A stretch of 41,217 nucleotides of DNA from Microseira wollei NIES-4236 (GTDB taxonomy: Bacteria > Cyanobacteriota > Cyanobacteriia > Cyanobacteriales > Aerosakkonemataceae), in assembly GCF_020521235.1 (NCBI RefSeq), contig NZ_BLAY01000092.1:1-41217 (forward strand), read 5' to 3'. Each line of letters begins with the position of its first letter. The stretch's first letter is position 1. A program made the translations under genes and the position numbers. The notes beneath the pieces were generated by a model that searched no databases, was not told the origin of the DNA, and saw only the letters and a program-made list of their open reading frames with translations. Below, piece after piece: positions 17,916 to 25,899 of this stretch.

Positions 17916-18420
17916 GTAGGGATAGCTATTTTCACTTTATTTACCTGCACCTACTTATTGTCCGCAAGGCACCTGGATATTTTGTGATGCTGACGCTCGA
18001 ATGTGATGTCAACTTGCCTGACTGTGTACCATCGGGACATCCGGTTGGCATTGACTTAGGACTTGATAAATTCGTGGCAACATCTGATGGGGATGTGATA
18101 GATAGACAAGGATTCTTCCAGGTACTGCATCGTCAGCTGAAATTGCTACAACGCCGACTCAAACATCAGAAAAAAGGGTCAAACAATCGTCACAAACTAA
18201 CCCTTAAGATTGCTTGGTTGCATCAACGCATCAGCGATACTCGGAAAGACTGGCACTTCAAGTTGGCTCACAAGTTATGTGACGGTGTTGGGATGATAAA
18301 TGTTCTAGGATATCGATTTCCGGGTATGGGCAAAGCGAATGTTTGGTAAACATACCTTAGATGCTGGTTTTGGGTATGATGACGACTTGAGGTATGGAAA
18401 GATCGATCGCGATCCAAGGT
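17903..18420 (+). pseudogene. TnpB (IS200/IS605 OrfB) fragment
   Basis: The frame ending TAA at 18347-18349 contains VMLTLECDVNLPD, GHPVGIDLGLDKFVATSDG (first RuvC Asp), KLLQRRLKHQKKGSNN and LHQRISDTRKDWHFKLAHKLCD. After DGVGMI the homology shifts frame: KHTLDAGFG is readable from 18339 on. The N-terminal third is replaced by repeat DNA and the C-terminal RuvC residues and zinc finger are gone. It is non-functional. Confidence 0.85.
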
Positions 18421-18424
18421 GATA

Positions 18425-18470
18425 CCAAAAAATAAACTCGTTCTTTTGCCCAGCAAAGGAACGAGTTGCG
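18425..18470 (-). terminator. Terminator of the MscS-like gene
   Basis: AACTCGTTC and GAACGAGTT form a 9-bp stem. On the minus strand the hairpin is followed by TTATTTTTT, about 60 bp beyond the MscS-like stop, which is consistent with an intrinsic terminator. Confidence 0.7.
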
Positions 18471-18526
18471 GGAGAAATTTGTCTCCCAAGATAGAGGCAC
18501 AGAAGTATGATGCCAGCAGTGGGTTT

Positions 18527-20164
18527 TTAGGTATTGTAAATGTAAGCTTGTCTTAACCGCCGCACCATCTCTCTACGCACTTCATTATTGACGCGGTAGC
18601 CCCGCTCCCAGTGTTCTAACCTGATATTGTCAACGTAGAACTTGACGGTAAATTCCATCTCAGATCCTGCAATATTGTTCAGGCGAATTTTTGGCTCTTT
18701 CCACATGGTTTGGGACTCTTTGAAGTTTTCGTGCATCCACTCCATAAACTTAGTCGTATAATCATCCAACCTGGTTTCCTGCCCACCAGGGTTGGATATT
18801 ATCTGATATAGTTTGTTCATTTTGGCCTTAAGCACTTCAATCTTTTGTTCCCATTCTTCTGGTAATATCGTCTGGTCTTCCACTACCAGATCTGGGTCTT
18901 TTAACCAAACTTGATACCAATTTCTGATTAAGCCGATCAGGCTATCTTTCAAGGCAGTTTCCTTTTCTTCATCAACTCTTGTTCGCTGTTTTCTCCCCTG
19001 GCGTTCTCCGCTCGCACGCAACCCTACCAACTTCAAAATTTCTAGGTAATTTGTTTGAATTTTTCTGATTTCCTCTGATTCTAATCCTCCTTTTTCTAAA
19101 ACCTGAATCTTACCAATCATATTCTCAAACGCTTCTTCAATTTTTTCTAGTTGTTTGTTGACATCTTTTTCGGCTAAAATCCGCTGGCGTGCGACTTCTT
19201 TCTTTGAGCTATTTCCCGGTTTATCTTCATTCAATGAATAATATTTGTCGATGTATAACAGCTTTTCATCGATATTACCCAAGATGTCTGGATGTCCCAT
19301 AACAATTTCTCTCAAAATTGTGGTTGCTGTTATAGGATCCGCATCAACTCTGACTCCGATCTTAATTGAATAAGCATAGTGAGGGGTAGGACGGCTGAGA
19401 TTAATGATGTCTTGACCGCCAAAAGAGGAATTGGGTGTATAAACCTCGCAATGGGTATCGATTAGGTACAATTTTGTCACTCGGATGCCTACATTTTTAA
19501 TCACAGCCATTGACCCGTTTAACGAAATGACATCTCCGAATTTAAATGGAGTATCGACCAATAAGACCAATCCGCCGAAAAAGTCGCTTAAAATCTTCTG
19601 TACGGATAAACCAATTACAACGCTAATGCTGCCAACTGCTAACCCAATTCCGGTTAAATTTACTCCCAGGGTTTGTAAGAAAATCGAGACCCCTATCAGG
19701 TAAGTTAAAAACGGGATAGATCGTTCTAGAATTGGTACCAATACATCGTCCCAAACCGCTTCTGTTTTCCTGGCTTTCTCTCTCAAGTATGAGATAACGA
19801 CTTGAGTAAATAGTTGGGTAATCCAGTGAGTAACAGCCAAAACCAGCAAGGCGTCTAATACTTGCTGAATTCCATTAATGATTGGTGCCGCATCTAATTG
19901 ATTAAAGGAAAATTTTAGGCTCAACAGTAAGAAAATCGCTAGAACTGGAAGCCGCGAAACGTTTAGACTGACGAGGGCTGCATCGTTTTCCATCTGGCGA
20001 AATACGCTTCGCAGCAGTGCGAAGATGACTAGGTCTAGCATTATTGCTACCAATGCAGCGATGACTAAAGTAATGAAGAATGTGGCCAATTGGGCTGAAG
20101 GGGGCAGTAAGAATCCTAGCAGAATAGGTTGAAAGGCGAAGATAGTAATCATTTGTGTCTCCAT
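18527..20164 (-). CDS. MscS-family mechanosensitive channel with long cytoplasmic tail
   Basis: A 545-residue protein. Hydrophobic segments (about residues 10-50, 70-110, 145-165) lead into the pore-lining helix and beta domain of MscS: LTGIGLAVGSISVVIGLSVQKILSDFFGGLVLLVDTPFKFGDVI. The standard MscS C-terminal domain begins at YSIKIGVRVDADP but is split by a charged, coiled-coil-like insertion of about 200 residues (KKEVARQRILAEKDVNKQLEKIEEAFENM...). The final part then resumes with VKFYVDNIRLEHWERGYRVNNEVRREM. MscS-type channels release ions or osmolytes on hypo-osmotic shock; the insertion suggests extra regulation. The alternative start a few codons downstream (MITIFAF) is equally plausible. 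Confidence 0.88.
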   Translation of the reverse strand: METQMITIFAFQPILLGFLLPPSAQLATFFITLVIAALVAIMLDLVIFALLRSVFRQMENDAALVSLNVSRLPVLAIFLLLSLKFSFNQLDAAPIINGIQQVLDALLVLAVTHWITQLFTQVVISYLREKARKTEAVWDDVLVPILERSIPFLTYLIGVSIFLQTLGVNLTGIGLAVGSISVVIGLSVQKILSDFFGGLVLLVDTPFKFGDVISLNGSMAVIKNVGIRVTKLYLIDTHCEVYTPNSSFGGQDIINLSRPTPHYAYSIKIGVRVDADPITATTILREIVMGHPDILGNIDEKLLYIDKYYSLNEDKPGNSSKKEVARQRILAEKDVNKQLEKIEEAFENMIGKIQVLEKGGLESEEIRKIQTNYLEILKLVGLRASGERQGRKQRTRVDEEKETALKDSLIGLIRNWYQVWLKDPDLVVEDQTILPEEWEQKIEVLKAKMNKLYQIISNPGGQETRLDDYTTKFMEWMHENFKESQTMWKEPKIRLNNIAGSEMEFTVKFYVDNIRLEHWERGYRVNNEVRREMVRRLRQAYIYNT

Positions 20165-20563
20165 ATACCAGCCAATAAACTGGCAACAAAAGTTTTATGC
20201 CTGGTTACTTCAAGCATTTTCCTTTGCTGTGAGTTAAATTTGAGAGCAGAATCGTCCCAGGGTCAGACTTACAGGTTATTAGTGACAAAAATCTTTGCCA
20301 ACTAACACTTCTGGGTTTAAATATTTTCTATCCCAGGGTAGATATTACGAAATTATACCATACAGGGAGACGTGACTTTATAGCGGTTGGCGACAAGATG
20401 GAATACAGTAGGGGCGGGTTTATAGATATTGTGGTGGCGAACCATAAATCGAGATAAACCCGCCCCTATAACAGGTATATTCAACCAACTTGCTTTGCCG
20501 CTATATGAGTAATTATACTGTGGAGATCGCTGAAGACAGTATCCGCCTGTTGGGGCGATGGGT
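20165..20563. other. Intergenic region upstream of the MscS-like gene
   Basis: About 400 bp with no convincing gene. It contains a palindromic repeat at 20409-20468 and presumably the MscS-like gene promoter near 20200. Confidence 0.4.
20409..20468. repeat. Palindromic repeat AGGGGCGGGTTTAT...ATAAACCCGCCCCT
   Basis: Fourteen-base terminal arms match exactly and flank about 32 bp of unique sequence. This is a typical small cyanobacterial intergenic palindrome, and no second copy was seen in the window. Confidence 0.85.
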
Positions 20564-20686
20564 ATGTCTGACACCCAACTAACACAATTGCTGGGAAATA
20601 TTAAAGCACAGCAACCCAGAGTTATCGGTCTTGAAATCTATCGATTAACAGCAGATGATTCCGGAAAAAATAGCGCTGATGTCTAG
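20564..20686 (+). pseudogene. CHASE2-domain fragment
   Basis: Forty codons, MSDTQLTQLLGNIKAQQPRV then IGLEIYRLTADD, up to a TAG. The PRVIGLEIYR stretch closely resembles the PRVIGLDIYRD core of CHASE2 sensor domains. No CHASE2 transmembrane part or effector follows, so this is a leftover scrap. Confidence 0.5.
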
Positions 20687-20862
20687 GCAAAATTCTTAGA
20701 CAAATCGGCGGATAACGGAGGTTTTTAGCTCGATTTTACGGCTCAGCCGCCCGCAGTAGAAAAGATGCTGTAAAATTTGTTAAAATCATCCCAAACAAAC
20801 CGGGATTATGCTCCTAACCTTGACAAGGATGCCAAAATAAATTAGCTTAGACGAGAAAAGAT

Positions 20863-21603
20863 TTGAAAATAATTATGCAACACGAAGTCAAGATTTTGTC
20901 ACCCACAGATATTTGGTATATCCAAAATGGCATCAATAAAGAAACGAACCAATTTTATCATCCAACCAAAAATATTCCCTTGATTCAGCAAGTTGAAATT
21001 AAGCTGAATAATTCGGGGGTGATCCTGCAAAAAGGAACTTTGCATAGGTGCGTCGGTAAAATCAATTACGGCATTTATAAAACCGATAGTCGTTTGCGAG
21101 ATATATGGGTTTCCTTGACCACAGAGATGGAGTATAACGCCCCAGTTTATAAAGGAACGGGAACCGTCCACCTCGAACCTAGACAAAAAGGCAATTTTCT
21201 CCATTATACGCCAATTGAACTGTCAGAATCGGAGCAATGGGAGTTTGATGACGGAGTATTTCAGTTTTGTTCTGACAATGTAGTAATCGGGGCAAAAAAA
21301 TTAAAATACCGACAAATGATGGGTTCTACTGATGGTCGGTGGAGGGTTGCTATTAAAGCTTTACCCGGTCAAATTGCTAAAGTTGTAACGGGTACGCTTG
21401 CCCCAGGCAAAGTGATTGAAATAACCAGAGGGGAAGTTGTAATTGCCGACTATGACCTAGTCAAAGGATTTACAAACGGGATTGGAGAAGATTACCGCAA
21501 ATTAGGACATTTTGGTAAAGGCGGCGGCGAGGGTTATGTTTGGGTTTATGAGGGTGAAGGTAAATTATTGGTATCTGAAAATGATGGAATGGGTTTGGGG
21601 TGA
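20863..21603 (+). CDS. Possible AIM24-like beta-helix protein
   Basis: A 246-residue protein without signal peptide or membrane segment, rich in short beta strands and glycines. GTGTVHLEPRQKGNFLHYTPIELSESEQWEFDDGVFQFCSDNV and KLGHFGKGGGEGYVWVYEGEGKLLV recall the AIM24/TIGR00266 fold, in which a glycine-rich loop precedes a glycine-rich strand. The match is from memory and weak. The start could be the ATG at 20875 (MQHEVKIL) instead of the 20863 codon. It appears monocistronic. Confidence 0.5.
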   Translation: MKIIMQHEVKILSPTDIWYIQNGINKETNQFYHPTKNIPLIQQVEIKLNNSGVILQKGTLHRCVGKINYGIYKTDSRLRDIWVSLTTEMEYNAPVYKGTGTVHLEPRQKGNFLHYTPIELSESEQWEFDDGVFQFCSDNVVIGAKKLKYRQMMGSTDGRWRVAIKALPGQIAKVVTGTLAPGKVIEITRGEVVIADYDLVKGFTNGIGEDYRKLGHFGKGGGEGYVWVYEGEGKLLVSENDGMGLG

Positions 21604-21715
21604 AATCCTGGCACGCTTCGTGAGGTAAGCGACAGAGTTACTCGTGTATAAACCTATATCTATTGCCATAGTTAGTAGGTAGTATAGGACTTACGCGCAA
21701 GTTCCCGGCTTCTAT

Positions 21716-21769
21716 GAAAAATCGTTGGTTTGGCAACCAGAGATATGCATACCCTAGCTGGCGCGAACG
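21716..21769. repeat. Dispersed repeat containing AGAGATATGCATACCCTAGC (copy 1)
   Basis: AAAAATCGTT...TGGCAAC.AGAGATATGCATACCCTAGC followed by TGGCGCGAACG is shared nearly exactly with 39051-39102. Both copies are preceded by a TTACGC motif, so they may be ends of the same decayed element. Confidence 0.8.
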
Positions 21770-21816
21770 ACGGTCTCACCTTTGTTTCTTTTCTCGTCGT
21801 GCGTCAGTTTTGTAGT

Positions 21817-21972
21817 AACTCAAGTTGCTAGTTATCTCAAACGCGCGGCTAATGGCTAATGGCTAATGGATCGATCAGGAAAAATGCTGACGAAGCTTTC
21901 TCGGAATTAGCAATTAGCAATTAACAATTAGCAATTAGCAACGCCCAATGTTTATAACTAGCAACTCTAGTT
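21817..21972. mobile_element. MITE with 19-bp terminal inverted repeats (copy 1)
   Basis: Left end AACTCAAGTTGCTAGTTAT; right end ATAACTAGCAACTCTAGTT (17 of 19 positions inverted-repeat matched). The body is GCTAATGG repeats on the left and GCAATTAG/CAATTAAC repeats on the right. It is flanked by AGT on both sides. There is no coding capacity, so mobilisation in trans would be needed. Confidence 0.85.
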
Positions 21973-22009
21973 AGTAGTCAATCTTACCCAATACCCACTA
22001 CCCTCGCCC

Positions 22010-22042
22010 AGAAACCCGGTTTTTTGGCAAAACCGGGTTTCT
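22010..22042. repeat. AGAAACCCGG hairpin repeat, copy 2
   Basis: AGAAACCCGGTTTTTT / AAAACCGGGTTTCT lies about 40 bp upstream of the renalase-like gene, so this copy sits in a 5' leader region, unlike the copies at convergent gene ends. Confidence 0.85.
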
Positions 22043-22081
22043 GGCACCCCTCAAATTTAATCGCAGGAGGCTACAAAATTA

Positions 22082-23101
22082 ATGTTTGATGTTGCTGTAA
22101 TTGGTGCTGGAATTGCTGGTTTGACTTGCGCTCAACAATTGCATCAAGCTGGATATAATACCGTCGTGGTAGATAAGTCCCGTGGTGTTGGCGGAAGGGC
22201 GGCGACGCGGCGGGTAAATGATATTCGCGCGGATCATGGGTTGCGCTATCTTGAAGCTAATGGTGAGAGGGTAGAGGAGTTAATTGAGGTATTGCTCTCG
22301 CGCAATATCCTTCAAATTTGGTACGAGTCAGAAGCCAAAATTCCCCGGTATGTAGCGCCAGATGGGATGAGCGCGATCGCTAAATTCCTCGCCACTAATT
22401 TAGAGATTAAATTAAATCGCCGCGTCGAGTCAATTACCCTCAACACCGATAACATTTGGCATCTCACCTTTGCAGCAACAACCGAAACATTAACAGCGTC
22501 ATCAGTCCTTGTCGCAATTCCCGCCCCGCAAGCTTTAATCTTACTCGAACCTTTAGCCGAAACAATTTTACCAGCCACATTTTTAGATAGCTTGCGTCGG
22601 GTTGAATTTGACCCTTGTTTGACTGCGATCGCTAGCTATTCAACGCCTTTAAATTTAACCGGGAAAGATATCTCTTTTCCCCCTAATTCTGACTTATTAT
22701 GGATTGGTTTAGATAGCAGCAAGCGCATCAATTCTCCAGCACCCGTATTGGTGTTTCACAGCAGCGCCGATTTCGCTTGCGCTAACTTAGAAGCACCAGA
22801 TTTAAACTTAATCGGACAACATTTATTATCCCGCGCCGCCGCCGAATTAATGCTTCCCTGGATAGATGCGCCAGAATGGTTTCAAGTCCACCGATGGCGC
22901 TATGCTTTTCCCAGTCGTCCGTTATCGGAAATCTGTTTAGATTCTCAGCTACCGCAGCCTTTAATTTGTTGTGGCGATTGGTGTGGTGGTAATCTAGTAG
23001 AAAGTGCTTTAGTTTCTGGAATAGCAGCGGCGTCTGGAATTAATCGATATCTTAAACAACTCCCGCTCCCCGGTACTAATTTTTTGCATAATCTGGGATA
23101 G
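22082..23101 (+). CDS. Renalase-like FAD-dependent oxidoreductase
   Basis: A 339-residue soluble flavoprotein. The dinucleotide-binding motif is at the N-terminus (VAVIGAGIAGLTCAQQL, 4-20), followed by VVDKSRGVGGRAATRR, the GGR(A/S)ATRR signature of renalase-type amine oxidases. A second FAD contact region, LICCGDWCGGNLVESALVSGIAAA, is near the C-terminus. Renalases oxidise misreduced nicotinamide isomers; the substrate here is inferred only from the family. A strong SD (GGAGG) precedes the ATG. Confidence 0.88.
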   Translation: MFDVAVIGAGIAGLTCAQQLHQAGYNTVVVDKSRGVGGRAATRRVNDIRADHGLRYLEANGERVEELIEVLLSRNILQIWYESEAKIPRYVAPDGMSAIAKFLATNLEIKLNRRVESITLNTDNIWHLTFAATTETLTASSVLVAIPAPQALILLEPLAETILPATFLDSLRRVEFDPCLTAIASYSTPLNLTGKDISFPPNSDLLWIGLDSSKRINSPAPVLVFHSSADFACANLEAPDLNLIGQHLLSRAAAELMLPWIDAPEWFQVHRWRYAFPSRPLSEICLDSQLPQPLICCGDWCGGNLVESALVSGIAAASGINRYLKQLPLPGTNFLHNLG

Positions 23102-23263
23102 CTTCAATTCAAAGGCAGGACTTACGCAAAGAAACCGCGTTTCTGGCAACGGGTTACAGCCATGTCTAAAATTAATCATCATTTAACTTTCTGGCGCGCC
23201 CCGCTGCCAATTTTTTAGATATTATTTTAGAATAAAATCCTGAAACTCCTGTTGTGGAGCGAG

Positions 23264-23611
23264 ATGAATCTTAGTATCGTTGGCGACAAATTGCTGATTG
23301 ACTTGGAATGGTACGAGCAACTTTGGGCATTTACGCTGAACAAAACCTTTGAAATTCCACTCAACCATATCAAACGGGTAACCACCGAAGAACCCCAAAG
23401 TAGTTGGGCGGAAATTCGCGCCCCTGGAACTTTTCTTCCAGGAGTCATCAAAGCCGGAACTTATTATACCAGAAATGGTAGAGAATTTTGGTATGTCACG
23501 GGAGAGCAAGACTATTTAGTTTTAGAATTAGAAGATGAACCGTTCAAAAAAATGGTTCTAACAATCTCGCAAAGCGAAGCTTGGTTAGAACGAATTGAGC
23601 CAAATAAATAG
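23264..23611 (+). CDS. Conserved hypothetical protein, possible PH-like fold
   Basis: A 115-residue protein, chosen from ATG 23264 because GGAG lies 6 bp upstream; the frame extends four codons further to a GTG. The strand-rich sequence with IPLNHIKRVTTEEPQ, AEIRAPGTFLPGVIKAGTYY and LVLELEDEPFKKMVLTI resembles small bacterial PH-like proteins. No catalytic residues, membrane helix or signal peptide are visible. The function is unknown. Confidence 0.65.
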   Translation: MNLSIVGDKLLIDLEWYEQLWAFTLNKTFEIPLNHIKRVTTEEPQSSWAEIRAPGTFLPGVIKAGTYYTRNGREFWYVTGEQDYLVLELEDEPFKKMVLTISQSEAWLERIEPNK

Positions 23612-23675
23612 CTGGTTGAGCAAAGCTTTCCGGAGGAATCGCATCTATTTTGTTTAGTTATCTTGGGGAAGAATT

Positions 23676-25028
23676 ATGACAGCCGCTCAAACTGTTTATG
23701 AAGTAGCCATCATTGGCGCTGGAGTCTCTGGAACTGCATTGCTGTATAGTTTAAGCAATTACACTAACATCAACCGCATTGCTTTGATCGAAAAAAACCC
23801 AGAAGTTGCTTTGGTTAACTCCCATAGAACTAGCAATAGCCAAACGCTTCACTTTGGGGATATAGAAACCAACTACACCTTGGAAAAAGCTAAAAAAGTT
23901 AATAAAGCCGCCAGCTTGGTAAAAAATTATCTTTTGCAAAACGACGCGAGACAAGAAATCTACAGCAAGTATCACAAAATGGTTCTGGCGATCGGCAAAG
24001 AACAAGCAGACCAACTGAGAAACAGATATGCAGAATTTAAATCCCTATTTCCCGAGTTGAGATTAATAGATAAAGACCAAATACAATCGGTGGAACCCAA
24101 TGTTTTGAAAGAGAGAGAAACAGATGAAGAAGTTCTCGCTCTCTTTACTGAAGAAGGTTATACAATCGATTACCAAAAGCTGGCTCAATCATTTTTGCAA
24201 CAGGCGCTGGAAAACTCCAACAAAAATATCGATTTGATGATGGGGACAAAAGTCAAGCGGATTACAAGGGAAGGAGACTTATATTACATTCAAACTGCTC
24301 GAGAAACTATCGCAGCAAAAGTAGTTGCTGTTACCGCTGGAGCGCATAGTTTATTATTTGCCAAATCTTTAGGTTATGGGAAAGATTATGCGCTTCTGAG
24401 CGTTGCTGGCAGCTTTTACTTTGCACCGGGAGTTTTAAACGGTAAAGTTTATACCGTGCAACTTAAAAAACTACCTTTTGCCGCCATTCATGGAGATCCA
24501 GAAGTTCACAATCAAAGTCAAACTAGATTTGGTCCGACTGCAAAAGCTATTCCCATGTTAGAGCGGCATCATTATGGGACTATTTGGTCATATTTTAAGA
24601 CGGCTGGACTGAGTTTGGATGCTTTTATCAGCTTCTTTAAAATTCTTTCCGAACCCGTTATCTTGAAATATATCGTGAAAAATTATATTTATGATATTCC
24701 CTTCATTGGCAAGAGATTGTTTATTAAAGAAGTCAAAAGGATTGTGCCTTCAATAAAATTGAGCGAACTGAAGTTTGCCAAAAAATATGGAGGAATTCGA
24801 CCTCAAATTGTTAATCTTAAGACTAAAAGTCTGGAACTTGGAGAAGCAAAAATTTTAGGAGAAAATATTTTGTTTAATATAACCCCTTCTCCAGGCGCTT
24901 CAACCTGCTTGCAAAATGCTGAAGATGATACTGAAAGAATAATATCTTTTTTGGGTGAAGAATACAGGTTTGATAAGAATAGATTTTTGCAGGATTTAGG
25001 GATGGAGAATCGCCAGATATTAATCTAG
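23676..25028 (+). CDS. Malate:quinone oxidoreductase-like FAD protein
   Basis: A 450-residue flavoprotein with an N-terminal FAD motif (EVAIIGAGVSGTALLYSL) and IEKNPEVALVNSHRTSNSQTLHFGDIETNYT, the SNxQTLHxGDIETNY signature of Mqo. Further matches are RFGPTAKAIPML and the C-terminal GGIRPQIV / ITPSPGASTCLQNAEDD, which form the second FAD contact. Mqo oxidises malate to oxaloacetate and passes electrons to quinones at the membrane. Few cyanobacteria need it, so a related 2-hydroxyacid substrate is possible. Confidence 0.82.
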   Translation: MTAAQTVYEVAIIGAGVSGTALLYSLSNYTNINRIALIEKNPEVALVNSHRTSNSQTLHFGDIETNYTLEKAKKVNKAASLVKNYLLQNDARQEIYSKYHKMVLAIGKEQADQLRNRYAEFKSLFPELRLIDKDQIQSVEPNVLKERETDEEVLALFTEEGYTIDYQKLAQSFLQQALENSNKNIDLMMGTKVKRITREGDLYYIQTARETIAAKVVAVTAGAHSLLFAKSLGYGKDYALLSVAGSFYFAPGVLNGKVYTVQLKKLPFAAIHGDPEVHNQSQTRFGPTAKAIPMLERHHYGTIWSYFKTAGLSLDAFISFFKILSEPVILKYIVKNYIYDIPFIGKRLFIKEVKRIVPSIKLSELKFAKKYGGIRPQIVNLKTKSLELGEAKILGENILFNITPSPGASTCLQNAEDDTERIISFLGEEYRFDKNRFLQDLGMENRQILI

Positions 25029-25046
25029 CACAGCCTTAAGGCTCTC

Positions 25047-25087
25047 GTTTGTATAGCGGCTGCCATTTTTGCTGCCGCTATACAAAC
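25047..25087. repeat. Palindrome GTTTGTATAGCGGC...GCCGCTATACAAAC, copy 1
   Basis: The perfect 14-base arms match those at 25840-25882, 31537-31576 and 39197-39246, but the centre is TGCCATTTTTGCT instead of ACCCTTAAGGGT. It lies 20 bp after the Mqo-like stop, where it can fold as a terminator. Confidence 0.85.
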
Positions 25088-25101
25088 TCAGAAACCTGCC
25101 C

Positions 25102-25134
25102 AGAAACCCGGTTTTTTGGAAAAACCGGGTTTCT
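25102..25134. repeat. AGAAACCCGG hairpin repeat, copy 3 (between convergent genes)
   Basis: AGAAACCCGGTTTTTT / AAAAACCGGGTTTCT sits directly between the convergent Mqo-like and Uma2 genes and touches the Uma2 stop codon. With T/A runs on both sides it can act as a bidirectional terminator. Confidence 0.85.
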
Positions 25135-25751
25135 TACGCCATGCGGGGTTGACTTGCTGCTACAACCATTGCGACAGTTAATTCTAGCTCTGGGAAAATC
25201 TGGGAGATAATTCTATCGTCGCCTGCGTATCTCGTGACTTGGTATTGTCCATCGACTAGCTGATGCACAAAAACAGAGGGGACTTTAGGATTTCCCAGAT
25301 AACTACGAGAAGCAATAGCAAGATAATCCACAATCCAATACTCAGAAATGCCCAATCTTTGATATTCATCTAGTTTATCAACGTAGTCATCTTCCCAATT
25401 CGTTGATACAACCTCAACGGCTAAAAGTAGGGGTTCTATAATACCGGCGTAGGTGTTGAGATATCTTTCCCAAATTCTCCCCTCAATTACGCTCACATCT
25501 GGTCTTCTACCTTGTTCTTTCCCGCCACTGGTGTAAGTCCTGACGGCTATATCTTTGTCAACTATGTAGTCGAGTCCTAATCGATCAATTTCTCTGTCAA
25601 AACTCCTGACTATAAATCTCGAAACACTCTTATGCGCTCCTGTACAATCCACTTTGACAATCTCCCCATTTATCAGTTCATAACTGCCATCTTCTGGACA
25701 GACTTTAAGAAACTCTTCAAAGGTGAGCGGTTTAGTTGTTGTATAGGTCAT
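25134..25751 (-). CDS. Uma2-family (DUF820) PD-(D/E)XK nuclease-like protein
   Basis: A 205-residue protein from ATG 25751, supported by GGAG 7 bp upstream; the frame runs 35 codons further but without conserved sequence. TFEEFLKVCPEDGSYELINGEIV, RRPDVSVIEGRIWERY and LLLAVEVVSTNWEDDYVDKLDEYQRLGISEYWIVD are the family's nuclease-like core: the Glu, the Asp, the ExV and the last Asp. Uma2 proteins are very numerous in cyanobacteria and their role is unknown; the nuclease activity is predicted from fold. Confidence 0.92.
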   Translation of the reverse strand: MTYTTTKPLTFEEFLKVCPEDGSYELINGEIVKVDCTGAHKSVSRFIVRSFDREIDRLGLDYIVDKDIAVRTYTSGGKEQGRRPDVSVIEGRIWERYLNTYAGIIEPLLLAVEVVSTNWEDDYVDKLDEYQRLGISEYWIVDYLAIASRSYLGNPKVPSVFVHQLVDGQYQVTRYAGDDRIISQIFPELELTVAMVVAASQPRMA

Positions 25752-25839
25752 AGTATTGTCTCCATTGCATCGGCGAGAGACTATAACTATTTTAGCATAC
25801 AGCAGATTGCTTTTCGAGTCATGTACAGCCTTTTGGCTG

Positions 25840-25882
25840 AGTTTGTATAGCGGCACCCTTAAGGGTGCCGCTATACAAACTC
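25840..25882. repeat. Palindrome family GTTTGTATAGCGGCACCC, copy 2
   Basis: GAGTTTGTATAGCGGCACCC followed by TTAA and the exact inverse. It lies between the Uma2 5' leader and the end of the ABC transporter gene (stop 25900), and is plausibly the transporter's terminator. Confidence 0.88.
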
Positions 25883-25899
25883 AGGTGTACCTGTCTGTT

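Larger units (their letters stand above)
17685..18420 (+). mobile_element. Decayed IS200/IS605-type element (TnpB remnant)
   Basis: The stretch holds a hairpin of IS605-end type (CCACCG...CGGTGG, 17696-17718), a broken tnpB and a palindromic repeat at 17846-17915 inserted near the gene's 5' part. No intact termini were seen, and the element is unlikely to be mobile. Confidence 0.65.
21604..22081. other. Repeat-filled intergenic region
   Basis: About 480 bp without a gene. It holds a segment shared with 39051-39102 (21716-21769), a complete MITE (21817-21972) and an AGAAACCCGG hairpin (22010-22042), and ends with a good SD (GCAGGAGG, around 22064) for the next gene. Confidence 0.7.

Noticed and set aside
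17685-18420. Active IS200/IS605 element with functional TnpB
   Set aside because: The gene lacks its N-terminal part, shifts frame after the first RuvC region and has no C-terminal catalytic residues.
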